Source: Slackia faecicanis
GTDB taxonomy: Bacteria > Actinomycetota > Coriobacteriia > Coriobacteriales > Eggerthellaceae
Direction of reading: 5' to 3'
NCBI RefSeq assembly: GCF_003725295.1
Contig: NZ_QICB01000006.1
Coordinates: forward strand, 42,478 to 106,477
Length of the DNA stretch: 64,000 nucleotides
Part shown: positions 1 to 10,402 of the stretch, piece by piece
Layout of the letters: each line of letters opens with the position of its first letter
Numbering within the stretch: position 1 is the first letter of the stretch
Notes under the pieces: generated by a model
Told to the model about the DNA's origin: nothing
The model's database searches: none
The model's input: the letters and a program-made list of their open reading frames with translations, nothing else
Made by a program: the position numbers and the translations under genes

Positions 1-1
1 A

Positions 2-598
2 TGCCAGACGCAGGTCGACACCGGCAAGATCGACCTCGAAGACTCCTGTCAGGGCACGAGCGCCTATGATCCCAATAGCTACTACAACGGCGGCTCCTAT
101 CCGTTGTCCGACCTGATCGCAGATGCGATCGTCTACTCGGACAACAACGCCTTCGGCTCGCTGCGCGACGCATTCGACTCCGAGGGCTATGACGAATGGG
201 TCGACGGACTCGGTCTGGACGACGTGCACTATCGCGCCGATTCATGGTATCCGTGGTACTGCGCCCGCACGTCCGCCAAGCTGTGGACCGAAATGTATTC
301 CTACCTGCAGACGCCGAGCGAGGCGGCACAGCTGCTCAACGAGCTCACGAGCCAGACGGAAGTCTCCTTCATCCGCGAAGCGTTGCGCACGACCGGCGCA
401 TCCGTGCAGGACAAAGCCGGCTGGTGCGCCGACTCCGACCCGCTTTGGAATGGCGTATGCGACGCGGGCATCGTGACGCTCGACGGCAAAACCTACATCC
501 TCTCCATCATGACGGGCATGCCCGACGGAGATACGAGCTATGCGCTCTACGAAGACATCGCCGCGGCCGTCTTCGATGTACGCGACACGCTCGCGTAA
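2..598 (+). CDS. serine hydrolase, class A beta-lactamase-like, C-terminal part (5' end outside window)
   Basis: The reading frame is already open at the first base, so the start and the N-terminal part lie outside the window; 198 residues are visible. An SDN triad (visible residues about 46-48, in YSDNNAFG) and a K-A-G triplet about 92 residues later (DKAGW) stand where class A beta-lactamases and related DD-peptidase-like hydrolases have SDN and KTG. The catalytic SxxK would be upstream and cannot be checked. The family acylates an active-site serine with a beta-lactam or peptidoglycan peptide. The frame has Trp and Cys residues unusual for a resistance enzyme, so a housekeeping cell-wall hydrolase is as likely as a beta-lactamase. 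A GC-rich hairpin follows about 70 bases after the stop. Confidence 0.6.
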   Translation, partial: CQTQVDTGKIDLEDSCQGTSAYDPNSYYNGGSYPLSDLIADAIVYSDNNAFGSLRDAFDSEGYDEWVDGLGLDDVHYRADSWYPWYCARTSAKLWTEMYSYLQTPSEAAQLLNELTSQTEVSFIREALRTTGASVQDKAGWCADSDPLWNGVCDAGIVTLDGKTYILSIMTGMPDGDTSYALYEDIAAAVFDVRDTLA

Positions 599-667
599 GG
601 CGCGTTCGCGCAACACGAATGACCGACGGGCGCTTACGGCAATGCGCCCGCAGGCCGTATAATGATC

Positions 668-700
668 GGGCCGCGCGAATCGACCGCGCGGCCCGTATTG
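668..700 (+). terminator. hairpin after the serine hydrolase
   Basis: A 10-bp perfect stem (GGGCCGCGCG with CGCGCGGCCC, 7-base loop) lies between the serine hydrolase and the MFS gene. The downstream tail GTATTG is only weakly U-rich, so this is a plausible but not certain intrinsic terminator. Confidence 0.4.
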
Positions 701-728
701 TTCGCATAGCTTGAAAAGAAGCGTTTCT

Positions 729-1979
729 ATGGCATTTTCCATCGAAAACTGGCTCGTCAAACCCCAGCCGAGTCTCGGCGCAGGAGGACTGCTCATTCTG
801 CTTGTTGCGGCCTCGCTCATTACGCCGCTTTCACTCGACATGTACACGCCCGCCGTACCCGGAATGGCGCGCTACTTCGACACCGACGTCTCGCTCGTGA
901 ACATGACGCTCGTGGGCTATTACGCCTTCTTCGCACTGGGCATGCTCGTGTTCGGACCGATGAGCGATAAGCACGGACGCCGCCCCGTGTTGCTGGCAGG
1001 CGTCGGCCTGTACAGCGCCTCATCGGCAGCATGCGCCCTGTCCCCCACGATCGAATTCCTCATCGGAGCACGTATCGCGCAAGCCCTCGGCGCCGGCGCC
1101 ATCAGCGCCGTCTGCACGGCTGCAGTGAAGGATTCGTTCCAGACGTATTACCGCGAGAAGATTCTCTCGGTCATTCAGGTGCTGTTCGTCGTAGGGCCCG
1201 CCACCGCACCCGTAATCGGCGCGGGCGTCGTGGCCGTGGCCGATTGGCGCATGACGTTTTGGATTCTGGCGGCGATCGGCGTAGGATGCCTCGCCCTGAC
1301 CGTGCTTTTCGAAGAAACGCTGGACGAAAAGGAGCGGTCGAGGGGAAACTTCTTCCATACCATGGCGCAACTCGTCGTTGTCGGCAAGAATCCCGGATTC
1401 ATGACGTTTCTACTGCTGACCAGCCTTTTCGAAATTCCTTTCATGGGATATATCGCCGTCGGCTCGTATATCTACGTCGACTTCTTCGGCACGGGCGAAG
1501 TGGGATACAGCCTATTTTTCGCAGTAGCCGCGATCGTCATGGCGGCAGGACCGTTCATCTGGCTCGTGGCGTCGAAACGCGTCTCCGTTATTCGCTTCAC
1601 CACGTTCATGCTGGCATTTTCCATCGCCATGGGAATCGTCATGCTGCTCGTCGGCCAAAGCAGCCCATATGCGTTCTGCGCCTGTTTCATCGCCTTCGCC
1701 ATGGCCGAATCGTGCACGCGGCCTTACAGCATGAACATCCTGCTCGAACAGCAGGCGCGCGATGCGGGATCCGCATCGGCGCTGATGAACTGCATCCGCA
1801 CGGCGATCGGCAGCCTGGGCATGGTCTTGGCGGCGCTTCCCTGGCCGAATTACGTCGTAGGCATCGGTGCATTGATCGTGGCGTTCATGACCGTATCGTT
1901 CGGCATGTGGGCGATGCTTCTGCGCTCGGGCATTCCGCTTGTCTGCGTGAAGGAGGATAGACCCGTCAAAATATGGTGA
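729..1979 (+). CDS. MFS transporter, Bcr/CflA drug-resistance type
   Basis: Predicted 12-helix inner-membrane exporter of the major facilitator superfamily, 416 residues, the usual length. The first helix ends in LSLDMYTPAVP, close to the DMYLPALP signature of the Bcr/CflA group, and the loop after helix 2 carries motif A (FGPMSDKHGRRP, about residues 75-86). Bcr/CflA proteins export bicyclomycin, sulfonamides, cysteine or other small molecules by proton antiport; the substrate here cannot be read from sequence. I chose ATG 729, preceded by GAAAAGAAG; an in-frame TTG at 711 would add six residues. It stands alone and is followed by a strong terminator. Confidence 0.85.
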   Translation: MAFSIENWLVKPQPSLGAGGLLILLVAASLITPLSLDMYTPAVPGMARYFDTDVSLVNMTLVGYYAFFALGMLVFGPMSDKHGRRPVLLAGVGLYSASSAACALSPTIEFLIGARIAQALGAGAISAVCTAAVKDSFQTYYREKILSVIQVLFVVGPATAPVIGAGVVAVADWRMTFWILAAIGVGCLALTVLFEETLDEKERSRGNFFHTMAQLVVVGKNPGFMTFLLLTSLFEIPFMGYIAVGSYIYVDFFGTGEVGYSLFFAVAAIVMAAGPFIWLVASKRVSVIRFTTFMLAFSIAMGIVMLLVGQSSPYAFCACFIAFAMAESCTRPYSMNILLEQQARDAGSASALMNCIRTAIGSLGMVLAALPWPNYVVGIGALIVAFMTVSFGMWAMLLRSGIPLVCVKEDRPVKIW

Positions 1980-2008
1980 CCCGCTTCGTCGCGGCAACGT
2001 AAAATCAA

Positions 2009-2046
2009 GAACCCCTGATGGAATACCCTTCAGGGGTTCTTTTTTC
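2009..2046 (+). terminator. intrinsic terminator of the MFS gene
   Basis: Perfect 11-bp stem AGAACCCCTGA / TCAGGGGTTCT with a 10-base loop followed directly by a T-run. It sits 30 bases after the MFS stop, between two convergent genes. Confidence 0.9.
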
Positions 2047-2105
2047 AGTAGCATCGTCAGCGCTGTCAGGCAGCATGCGTCGAAGACGGAACGGATAGGG
2101 CGCGC

Positions 2106-3113
2106 CTAGACCGTCTCGTTCCGCTCGAAGAAAGAACACGCGTTCTCGAAGCAGATCGCCTCGGCCACTTCCACGCCGAACTCCGCAGCGAACAGATCGT
2201 ACAGCGTACCGACCTTTTCTGCGGGTTCGAGCCACTCGGGCACGTCGCACCCGTCGTAATCGCTTCCCAGCGCGACGACGCGTTCGCCGCCCAACTCGAG
2301 CATATGGTCGACATGGCGCAGCACGTCATCGCGCGTCACGGGGCCTGCGTCCGAAAGGAAGCGCTGGCAGAAATTCAGGCCCACGATGCCGCCGCGTTCC
2401 GCGAGCGCGCGGAACTGGTCGTCGGTCAAGTTGCGCGGATGGCCGCACACTGCGCGAGCGTTGGAGTGCGATGCGGCGAACGGACGCTGCGCCGCCTCCA
2501 GCACATCCCAGAAGCTGCGATCGTTAAGATGCGACACGTCGACGACCACGCGGCGCTGTTCGAGCGTGCGCACGGCATCGCGGCCGAAGAAGCTCAGGCC
2601 GTCGACGGTTTTGTTTCCGGAAGCGATGGCGTTTTTATCGTTCCAGGTCAACGTCAGCATTTTCACGCCCGCGTCGGCCGCTTCGTGAATGCGGTCGAGG
2701 TCCTCGCCGATAAACGATCCGCCTTCTACCGTGAACATTGCAGCGCAGCGGCCCGCGTCGACGATGCCGCGGATATCGCGCGCATCGCGCACCTGCTCGA
2801 CCAATGCGGCGTGCTGTTCGAGCTGCCCCGCGAAGTAGCGGCGCACTGTGTCGAACACGCGGTAGCCGCCCTCGACGCCGATGTCATCGGGAATGAACGC
2901 AGCGAAGCACTGGCACCATGCGCAACCTGCACGCGCCATACGCGTCAGGTCGATATGGGCGTCGTTATCGGCCAGCGAGCTCATGCGGTGGGCGGGAATG
3001 GCGGCGTCTTCGGCCATGAAGCCGGCCTCGGGAATAACGCTATGCAGCGCCAGGCGGTCGAGCGTATCGCAATGCAAATCGAAGATACGCGTCGGCTGCG
3101 TGATGATAGACAT
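2106..3113 (-). CDS. membrane dipeptidase (peptidase M19, renal dipeptidase family)
   Basis: A 335-residue TIM-barrel metallopeptidase that hydrolyses dipeptides, often with a D-residue at the second position, using a two-zinc centre. The expected ligands are present in order: His14 and Asp16 in FDLHCDTLD, Glu130 in FTVEGGSF, His195 in VDVSHLND, His216 in AASHSNAR, and the late GSDYDG near residue 290. No signal peptide is visible, so it is probably cytoplasmic as in other bacterial members. Start ATG 3113 is set by AAAGGA eight bases upstream; a longer frame to 3233 has no support. It sits downstream of ilvE in the same direction, with a hairpin in its leader, and fits the amino-acid use seen across the window. 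Confidence 0.9.
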   Translation of the reverse strand: MSIITQPTRIFDLHCDTLDRLALHSVIPEAGFMAEDAAIPAHRMSSLADNDAHIDLTRMARAGCAWCQCFAAFIPDDIGVEGGYRVFDTVRRYFAGQLEQHAALVEQVRDARDIRGIVDAGRCAAMFTVEGGSFIGEDLDRIHEAADAGVKMLTLTWNDKNAIASGNKTVDGLSFFGRDAVRTLEQRRVVVDVSHLNDRSFWDVLEAAQRPFAASHSNARAVCGHPRNLTDDQFRALAERGGIVGLNFCQRFLSDAGPVTRDDVLRHVDHMLELGGERVVALGSDYDGCDVPEWLEPAEKVGTLYDLFAAEFGVEVAEAICFENACSFFERNETV

Positions 3114-3129
3114 GATGGATCCTTTCAAA

Positions 3130-3159
3130 TACAAGAAGGGCTCCGGAATCGGAGCCCTT
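3130..3159 (-). terminator. hairpin between ilvE and the dipeptidase gene
   Basis: On the minus strand a 10-bp perfect stem (AAGGGCTCCG with CGGAGCCCTT, 4-base loop) is followed by CTTGTATTTG. It could end the ilvE transcript or act as an attenuator in the dipeptidase leader, because the dipeptidase ATG follows only 23 bases later. Confidence 0.5.
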
Positions 3160-3290
3160 ACAGAATACCGTCGAAATAGAAGGAAGGGGAATCCCCCGAT
3201 CGGCCCGACCGGCGCAGGGAGCGTGCTTCGCACGTGACCGGAGCACGGAGGGACGAGACAGGGTGCCCGGCGGCTTTGCAGCGTCGACCC

Positions 3291-3318
3291 GTTTCGTCGG
3301 CCGAAAGGCCGACGAAAC
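3291..3318 (-). terminator. long hairpin touching the ilvE stop codon
   Basis: A perfect 12-bp stem (GTTTCGTCGGCC / GGCCGACGAAAC) closed by a 4-base loop begins at the ilvE stop. It lacks a T-run, so termination is likely but may be partial, or the stem may stabilise the 3' end. Confidence 0.5.
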
Positions 3319-4241
3319 TACTCAACCTCGTACAGCCAGTCGCTGTATTCCTCAAGCTCGCCGGCGGTCATGGCGAAGAAGCGCTCCTGGATGGCCTTGG
3401 TAATCGGGCCGCGGCCGCCGATCGGGCGGTCGTCGATCGCCGCGACGGGCGTCACCTCGGCCGCAGAGCCCGTGAAGAACACTTCGTCGGCGGCGTACAG
3501 GTCGGCACGCACCAGGCGCTCTTCGACAACAGGAATATCCAGGTCCATAGCAAGGTTGAGCACGGTGTCGCGCGTGATGCCCTCGAGCAGTCCTTCGGCC
3601 ACAGGCGGCGTGGAAAGCACGCCGTCGCGCACGATGAACAGATTCTCGCCCGTGCCCTCGCACACGTAGCCGGCCTCATTGAGCATGACGGCCTCGGAAT
3701 AGCCGTGGGCCTTCGCTTCGAGCTTGGCCAGGATGGAGTTCATGTACGACGCAGAAGACTTCATCTGCGGCGGAATGGCGTTATTGGAACGCTGGCGCCA
3801 CGAAGAAACGCCGGCGGTGATGCCCTTTTCGAGAGCCTCTTCGCCCAGGTAGGCGCCCCAGGGCCAACACGCGATGATCACATCGACGGGAGCACCCGTG
3901 GGATCGACGCCCATCTGGCCGTAGCCGTGATACACCAGAGGACGGACATAGCAGGAAGGAAGTTCGCAAGCCTTGATGGTCTCGAGCGTAGCGGCGACAA
4001 GTTCGTCGGCGGTGTACGGAACGTCGATCATGCACATCTTCGCGGAACGGACCATACGTTCCATATGGTCTTTCAGACGGAAGACGAAACTCTTTCCGGT
4101 CTCTTCGTTGTAATAGCAACGCATGCCCTCGAACACGGCCGAGCCGTAATGCAGGGAATGCGTGAGCACATGCGTGGTACACTCGGCCCACGGAACCAGC
4201 TCGCCGTTCTTCCAGATATACTTCGCTTCCTCCATCGCCAT
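3318..4241 (-). CDS. ilvE: branched-chain amino-acid aminotransferase
   Basis: A fold-type IV PLP enzyme of 307 residues, the normal IlvE length, which interconverts Leu, Ile and Val with their 2-keto acids using glutamate/2-oxoglutarate (EC 2.6.1.42). The PLP lysine is Lys161 in PQMKSSASYMNS and the cofactor-binding EGTGENLF follows at about 195-202. The N-terminal HSLHYGSAVFEGMR (about 28-41) is also typical. Start ATG 4241 is set by GGAAGGAG eight bases upstream; an in-frame ATG two codons later is less well spaced. A good promoter lies at 4311-4338. D-amino-acid aminotransferase and aminodeoxychorismate lyase share the fold, but the motif set here is that of IlvE. Confidence 0.93.
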   Translation of the reverse strand: MAMEEAKYIWKNGELVPWAECTTHVLTHSLHYGSAVFEGMRCYYNEETGKSFVFRLKDHMERMVRSAKMCMIDVPYTADELVAATLETIKACELPSCYVRPLVYHGYGQMGVDPTGAPVDVIIACWPWGAYLGEEALEKGITAGVSSWRQRSNNAIPPQMKSSASYMNSILAKLEAKAHGYSEAVMLNEAGYVCEGTGENLFIVRDGVLSTPPVAEGLLEGITRDTVLNLAMDLDIPVVEERLVRADLYAADEVFFTGSAAEVTPVAAIDDRPIGGRGPITKAIQERFFAMTAGELEEYSDWLYEVE

Positions 4242-4310
4242 GGCCGATGCTCCTTCCCTGCGTACGCGACGCATTGCTCGAAACGATGCGCTTTAATTCG
4301 GTATCGAAGG

Positions 4311-4338
4311 ATTATACTCCATCACAGTAGAGTGCGAA
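4311..4338 (-). promoter_or_regulatory. promoter of ilvE
   Basis: On the minus strand TTCGCA, a 16-base spacer and a perfect TATAAT lie about 70 bases ahead of the ilvE ATG. The -10 box matches the sigma-70 consensus fully; the -35 box is weak. Confidence 0.55.
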
Positions 4339-4398
4339 GTAAATTCAGTGTTACAGGACGCTTTCGCGAAAAACGCGGCGAACGGGAAGGACGCGAAG

Positions 4399-5115
4399 CT
4401 ATTTCAAGCGGGCTCCGCATTCTTCGACGGCACGAACGGCAAGCACTTCGAGCGCGTCGACCACCAGCATCCCCTGAGCCTCGGAGGGCGCATCGATGAC
4501 GGAAAGCTCGGTGCAGCCCAAAAGCACGCTGTCGCAACCGCGCTCGCGCAGATGGGCGCATACATCGTCGAAAGCCCGCATATCGGCAGGACGGCCCGCC
4601 TTCACGTCATCGTAGATGATGCTCATGACCTTGGCCTGATGCTCTTCGTCGGGAAACACGGCGACGAGGCCTTCGGCCTCGAGCGCCTGCTGCAGCACTC
4701 CCGCGCGGCCCGTTCCGTCCGTCGCCATGACGCCGACGACGGCCTTTCCTTCACGCGCAAGATAGCGCGCGGCCTCGAGCGGCATATGGAGGACATGCGC
4801 CGTGGTCAGGCACCCGAACGTCTCGTCGCTTTTGTAATGGCCTGTCACGCACGGCATGCACAGCACGTCGCAACCCATGGCTTCGAGCTCAAGCGCCGCC
4901 TCGCGCACGGCGGGAACGTAAGATTCGTCGCTTTTGCCCAGAATATAGGCGGTGCGGTCGGGAATCTGGGGGCGATTGAGAATCGTGATGTCTATATGGT
5001 CTTGGTCGGTGGCAGCATCGGTATGGTCGATGATGCGCATAAACAAGCTCGCCGTAGCGGCGGGGCCGAGCCCGCCGATGATGCCGAGCTTTTTCAACGC
5101 AGCGCTTTGGCCCAT
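4399..5115 (-). CDS. aspartate/glutamate racemase family protein
   Basis: A 238-residue cofactor-independent racemase of the Asp/Glu/hydantoin racemase family. The two catalytic cysteines are in place: Cys89 in MPCVTGHY and Cys201 in LLGCTELS. The N-terminal GIIGGLGPAATA (about 11-22) is typical of the aspartate racemase branch rather than of MurI. The product would be D-aspartate or another D-amino acid for the cell wall or for catabolism; the substrate is not proven. Start ATG 5115 follows GGAGGAATTC; an upstream in-frame ATG (5127) overlaps that ribosome site. It is divergent from the TauE/SafE gene and has its own upstream AT-rich region. Confidence 0.85.
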   Translation of the reverse strand: MGQSAALKKLGIIGGLGPAATASLFMRIIDHTDAATDQDHIDITILNRPQIPDRTAYILGKSDESYVPAVREAALELEAMGCDVLCMPCVTGHYKSDETFGCLTTAHVLHMPLEAARYLAREGKAVVGVMATDGTGRAGVLQQALEAEGLVAVFPDEEHQAKVMSIIYDDVKAGRPADMRAFDDVCAHLRERGCDSVLLGCTELSVIDAPSEAQGMLVVDALEVLAVRAVEECGARLK

Positions 5116-5205
5116 GAATTCCTCCATTCCGCCGATTCCTACGGCATGTATCCTTCGAGAATAAACCGCGCGGGCGGAGAGGAAGCGCCCGTGTCGCAAA
5201 CCTCC

Positions 5206-5216
5206 ATATTATAATC
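5206..5216. promoter_or_regulatory. AT-rich divergent promoter core between racemase and TauE genes
   Basis: The short AT-rich patch holds TATAAT on both strands, overlapping. Convincing -35 boxes are not seen. It is the only promoter-like AT-rich patch between the two divergent genes. Confidence 0.3.
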
Positions 5217-5263
5217 CTTTGCGTTTTGCCCGTTTTTCCCCTATTTTCGTCAGGACGAGGTTT

Positions 5264-6025
5264 ATGGACCCCATCACATTGCTTATCGTTTGCCCGCTTG
5301 TCTTCCTTGCCGGATTGGTCGACTCCATCGCCGGCGGCGGCGGGTTGATTTCTCTGACCGCCTACTTGCTGGCGGGGCTGCCGGCGCATGCGGCGCTCGG
5401 AACGAACAAGCTTTCGTCCTCGATCGGAACGGCAGTGGCCACGGCCCGCCTTGCTCGCGGCGGCTACATCGATTTCAAGCTGGCCGTTCCCGCCGCCGTA
5501 GGCGCCGTGGCGGGTTCGGCGATCGGCGCGAAGCTCGCCCTGCTCACGCCCGACGGCATATTCCAGATCCTGCTGGTCGTGGCGCTTCCGTTCGTCGCCT
5601 TCGCCGTGCTGCGCAAACGCACGCTCGAAGCTCCCGAAGACGCCGAAATCTCGCCGCGCAGGCAATACGTCATCGTGGCCGTCGCTTCGGTGCTGCTCGG
5701 AGCCTATGACGGATTTTACGGACCCGGTACAGGCACGTTCATGCTCATCGCCTTCACTGCCGCAGCCAAGCTGCCCGTCAAGCATGCGTCCGGCGAAGTG
5801 AAGGTGGCCAACCTGGCATCCAACGTGGCGGCACTTGTCACCTTCTTCATGCACGGAGCGGTCTGGCTGGGTCTGGGGCTTGCGGCAGCCGTGTTCAGCA
5901 TCGCCGGCAACTACCTGGGCGCAGGCATGGTCATGAAGGACGGCACGAAAATAGTGCGCCCCATCATCATCGCGGTACTCGCCCTGCTCTTCGTGAAAGT
6001 CATCTTCGACCTGGTGCTTCAATAG
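5264..6025 (+). CDS. TauE/SafE family sulfite/organosulfonate exporter-like membrane protein
   Basis: A 253-residue hydrophobic protein with about eight membrane segments arranged as two related halves, as in the TauE/SafE (DUF81) family. The first half starts with FLAGLVDSIAGGGGLIS and the second with GAYDGFYGPGTGTF, the glycine-rich loops typical of the family. Members export sulfite, sulfoacetate or related anions; the substrate here is unknown. Start ATG 5264 follows GACGAGG; the frame also opens at 5219 but that start has no ribosome site. It is followed after 62 bases by a methyltransferase gene in the same direction. Confidence 0.85.
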   Translation: MDPITLLIVCPLVFLAGLVDSIAGGGGLISLTAYLLAGLPAHAALGTNKLSSSIGTAVATARLARGGYIDFKLAVPAAVGAVAGSAIGAKLALLTPDGIFQILLVVALPFVAFAVLRKRTLEAPEDAEISPRRQYVIVAVASVLLGAYDGFYGPGTGTFMLIAFTAAAKLPVKHASGEVKVANLASNVAALVTFFMHGAVWLGLGLAAAVFSIAGNYLGAGMVMKDGTKIVRPIIIAVLALLFVKVIFDLVLQ

Positions 6026-6087
6026 GTCGAACCGCCGCACCGCAATAACCCCTTATCCAGAAACGAATTGCCGGGAAGGAGCCGAAA

Positions 6088-6843
6088 ATGGACGATACCG
6101 AAAACGTGCAGAATTACTATGGAAGTCTGTGCACGGAGATGTATGAGAAGCTGCACGGGAAAGCCCCCGAAGACGAACTGGAGTTCTACCTTTCCTATGC
6201 TGCGCCTGGAATGCGCATACTCGAACCCCTTTGCGGCAGCGGCCGTTTTCTGGTTCCCTTCGAGCAGCGAGGATTCGACATAACGGGCATCGACCTTTCG
6301 AAAGAGATGCTCGACAAGCTCGAAGAGAAATCGCCCGGCGCCAAGACGCTTCTTGCCGATGTGACCAGGTGCCCCGATATCGGGCCGTTCGACTACATCT
6401 TCATCCCATCAGGGTCTCTGTCCCTGTTCACCGACGACGAGGCGTGTCGCCGAGTGCTGGCTGCATTGCGGGCGATGATCGCTCCCGGCGGTGTATTCGT
6501 CTTTTCCGTCGACACCGTCAACAGCATCAGATACAGCGAAGAACCCGTTATCGATGCCCGCGTCGACATGGGGCACGGCAGAACGCTCACGCTGAAAAGC
6601 ACCTACAATTTCGACGAGAAGGCGAAGGTCCTGCTCGCACCCGGCCTTTACGAGCTGAAGGAAGGCGGTTCCCTTCTTCGCAGCGAGACGATGGACTTCC
6701 GCATCCGTCTTTACGAAGTCGGCGAGATGGAGCGCATCCTCGACGAAATAGGATTTTCGTCCGTGCGCGCGTATTCGTCATTCGACAAGACGGGGAATCC
6801 GAGCAACGATTGCGACTGCTTCATCTACGAATGCCGTCCCTAG
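6088..6843 (+). CDS. class I SAM-dependent methyltransferase
   Basis: A 251-residue protein with the Rossmann-type methyltransferase core. Motif I is LEPLCGSGRF (about 45-54) and the acidic end of strand 2 is Asp69 in ITGIDLSKEM, which would bind the SAM ribose. The region FDYIFIPSGSLSLF (motif IV area) lacks a DPPY-type signature, so it is not obviously a DNA or rRNA methylase; a small-molecule methyltransferase is more likely. The start is well set by AAGGAG seven bases upstream of the ATG. The target is unknown. Confidence 0.8.
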   Translation: MDDTENVQNYYGSLCTEMYEKLHGKAPEDELEFYLSYAAPGMRILEPLCGSGRFLVPFEQRGFDITGIDLSKEMLDKLEEKSPGAKTLLADVTRCPDIGPFDYIFIPSGSLSLFTDDEACRRVLAALRAMIAPGGVFVFSVDTVNSIRYSEEPVIDARVDMGHGRTLTLKSTYNFDEKAKVLLAPGLYELKEGGSLLRSETMDFRIRLYEVGEMERILDEIGFSSVRAYSSFDKTGNPSNDCDCFIYECRP

Positions 6844-6898
6844 GCGTCCATGGCGACACGGCGGCGCAACGGGCCGCTGCGGCGTAAGCCTTCGAGGT

Positions 6899-6929
6899 CG
6901 AAAAAAGCGTCGGCACGAAGCCGACGCTT
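6899..6929 (-). terminator. intrinsic terminator of the ligA/small membrane protein unit
   Basis: On the minus strand a 10-bp stem (AAGCGTCGGC / GCCGACGCTT, 5-base loop) is followed by a T-run. It lies 42 bases after the stop of the gene at 6971. Confidence 0.88.
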
Positions 6930-6970
6930 ATGCATTCTCGATATAAACCACGCGAAACGGAGCGAAAAGC

Positions 6971-7429
6971 CTACACGAACTTCGCGATCAGGAAGCCCGC
7001 GATCACGCCGACCATGGCCACCAGCACGGTGAAGACGCTGACCATCCAATCGTGGCGGCGATCCTCCTTGCGATGACGCTCGACGCGCAGCACCTCGGCA
7101 CGTTCCTCGTCGACGATGCCCAGGTATGAATACCCCTTCGCAAGCACCTCGACCACATAGGGATTGCCGTCTTTGTACATGGCGCCGATCATGCCCAGCT
7201 GGTCGAGCCTACGCATGGCCGAACCCGCCTCGGTATCGCGCTTCACGAACGCGAGCGGACCTTGCTTGCGCTCCTGGCGGCGAGCGGTTTCCAGCTGCAC
7301 CAGTCGGCGAAGGACTTTTTCATCATATGCGCTCAGCCTGTCCTGCATGGCCAAACCTCTCTCATCGTTCGCGTATTCGTTTCGCATCAAAGCCGTAGTA
7401 TACCGCTCTTGCGTGCTTATGCCGCGCAT
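6971..7429 (-). CDS. conserved hypothetical small membrane protein
   Basis: 152 residues, not recognised. The first about 125 residues are soluble and charged, with a basic Arg-rich stretch before one C-terminal hydrophobic segment (about 127-150) that ends the protein, so it looks like a tail-anchored protein facing the cytoplasm. The middle part (LDQLGMIGAMYKDG, then VEVLAKGYSYLG) could be a small winged-helix-like domain, but this is only an impression. A perfect AGGAGGTGA site precedes ATG 7429, and the gene follows ligA by 16 bases, so the two are almost surely cotranscribed. Confidence 0.75.
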   Translation of the reverse strand: MRGISTQERYTTALMRNEYANDERGLAMQDRLSAYDEKVLRRLVQLETARRQERKQGPLAFVKRDTEAGSAMRRLDQLGMIGAMYKDGNPYVVEVLAKGYSYLGIVDEERAEVLRVERHRKEDRRHDWMVSVFTVLVAMVGVIAGFLIAKFV

Positions 7430-7445
7430 TGTCACCTCCTCCAGC

Positions 7446-9632
<2,187 letters not shown>

Positions 9633-9810
9633 CTATGATACATGCGCCCGCGCGCTGCGGCGGCCCAACACGGCATCGTCACAAGGGAACCCCACGGCAC
9701 GAAACCCCGCGAAGCGGATCCGAACGCAACGCGGCCCCCTTCCCCGCGCGGCGCATGGCCGAGCCGCAAGAAAGAGGGCCGTCCAAAAAAAACCGAGCGG
9801 ACGCCGCACG

Positions 9811-10401
9811 CTACCAAAGCGTGTTGGTGCGGTCGCGACCGATCGGCAGGCTGAATACGATCATGTCGACGGCATGCACGAACGCGAACAGGCCGATGAA
9901 AATGCCAAGATTGGAGGGCCAGATGCACAGCAGCACGCCTAGCACCACCTCGGCGATGCCGGAAATTCCCACGAGCAGGCCGATACCCGCGCCGACCGCA
10001 TAGAACCTGCGGGCAGCCACCAGCTGGACCACGCCGAACAGAAGCGCGCCCAGACCGAGCGCCCATCCCATGAACGCCACGCCCACCATGGGAAACATGA
10101 TCAGCATGACGCCTATCAAAATGAGCATGACCGCGAAAAACAAGCTCCAACCGCTCTGTTCGAACAAGGTGTTGCGAGCCCTGACATAGGCGGCCGCATT
10201 GATGCCGCCCGCGATTATCACCAAAACAGCCGCCACGACGTTGAACCCAACAAGCACTTCAAGAGGGCAGAACACGCACAAGGCGCCGAATGCAAGCAGC
10301 AAGATGCCCGAAAGAAGCTGCATCCAGTTCACCGAGCCGCCGCTGCGGCCCGGCCTGAACTCATCGCGCGAGTCCATCAGCTCGATTCGAATATTGCTCA
10401 T
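9811..10401 (-). CDS. HdeD/DUF308 family membrane protein
   Basis: 196 residues with six membrane segments in three pairs, the pattern of the DUF308/HdeD family (acid-resistance membrane protein in enterobacteria; function unknown in actinobacteria). The N-terminal about 35 residues are soluble. The start ATG at 10401 follows the nnrD stop with a one-base gap (TGACATG), so translation is coupled. It is the last gene of an acpS-nnrD-hdeD-like unit. Nothing in the sequence shows a link to acid stress here. Confidence 0.8.
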   Translation of the reverse strand: MSNIRIELMDSRDEFRPGRSGGSVNWMQLLSGILLLAFGALCVFCPLEVLVGFNVVAAVLVIIAGGINAAAYVRARNTLFEQSGWSLFFAVMLILIGVMLIMFPMVGVAFMGWALGLGALLFGVVQLVAARRFYAVGAGIGLLVGISGIAEVVLGVLLCIWPSNLGIFIGLFAFVHAVDMIVFSLPIGRDRTNTLW

Positions 10402-10402
10402 G

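Noticed and set aside
1..598. Calling the first gene an antibiotic beta-lactamase
   Set aside because: SxxK is outside the window, the third motif is K-A-G rather than KTG, and wall hydrolases share the fold.
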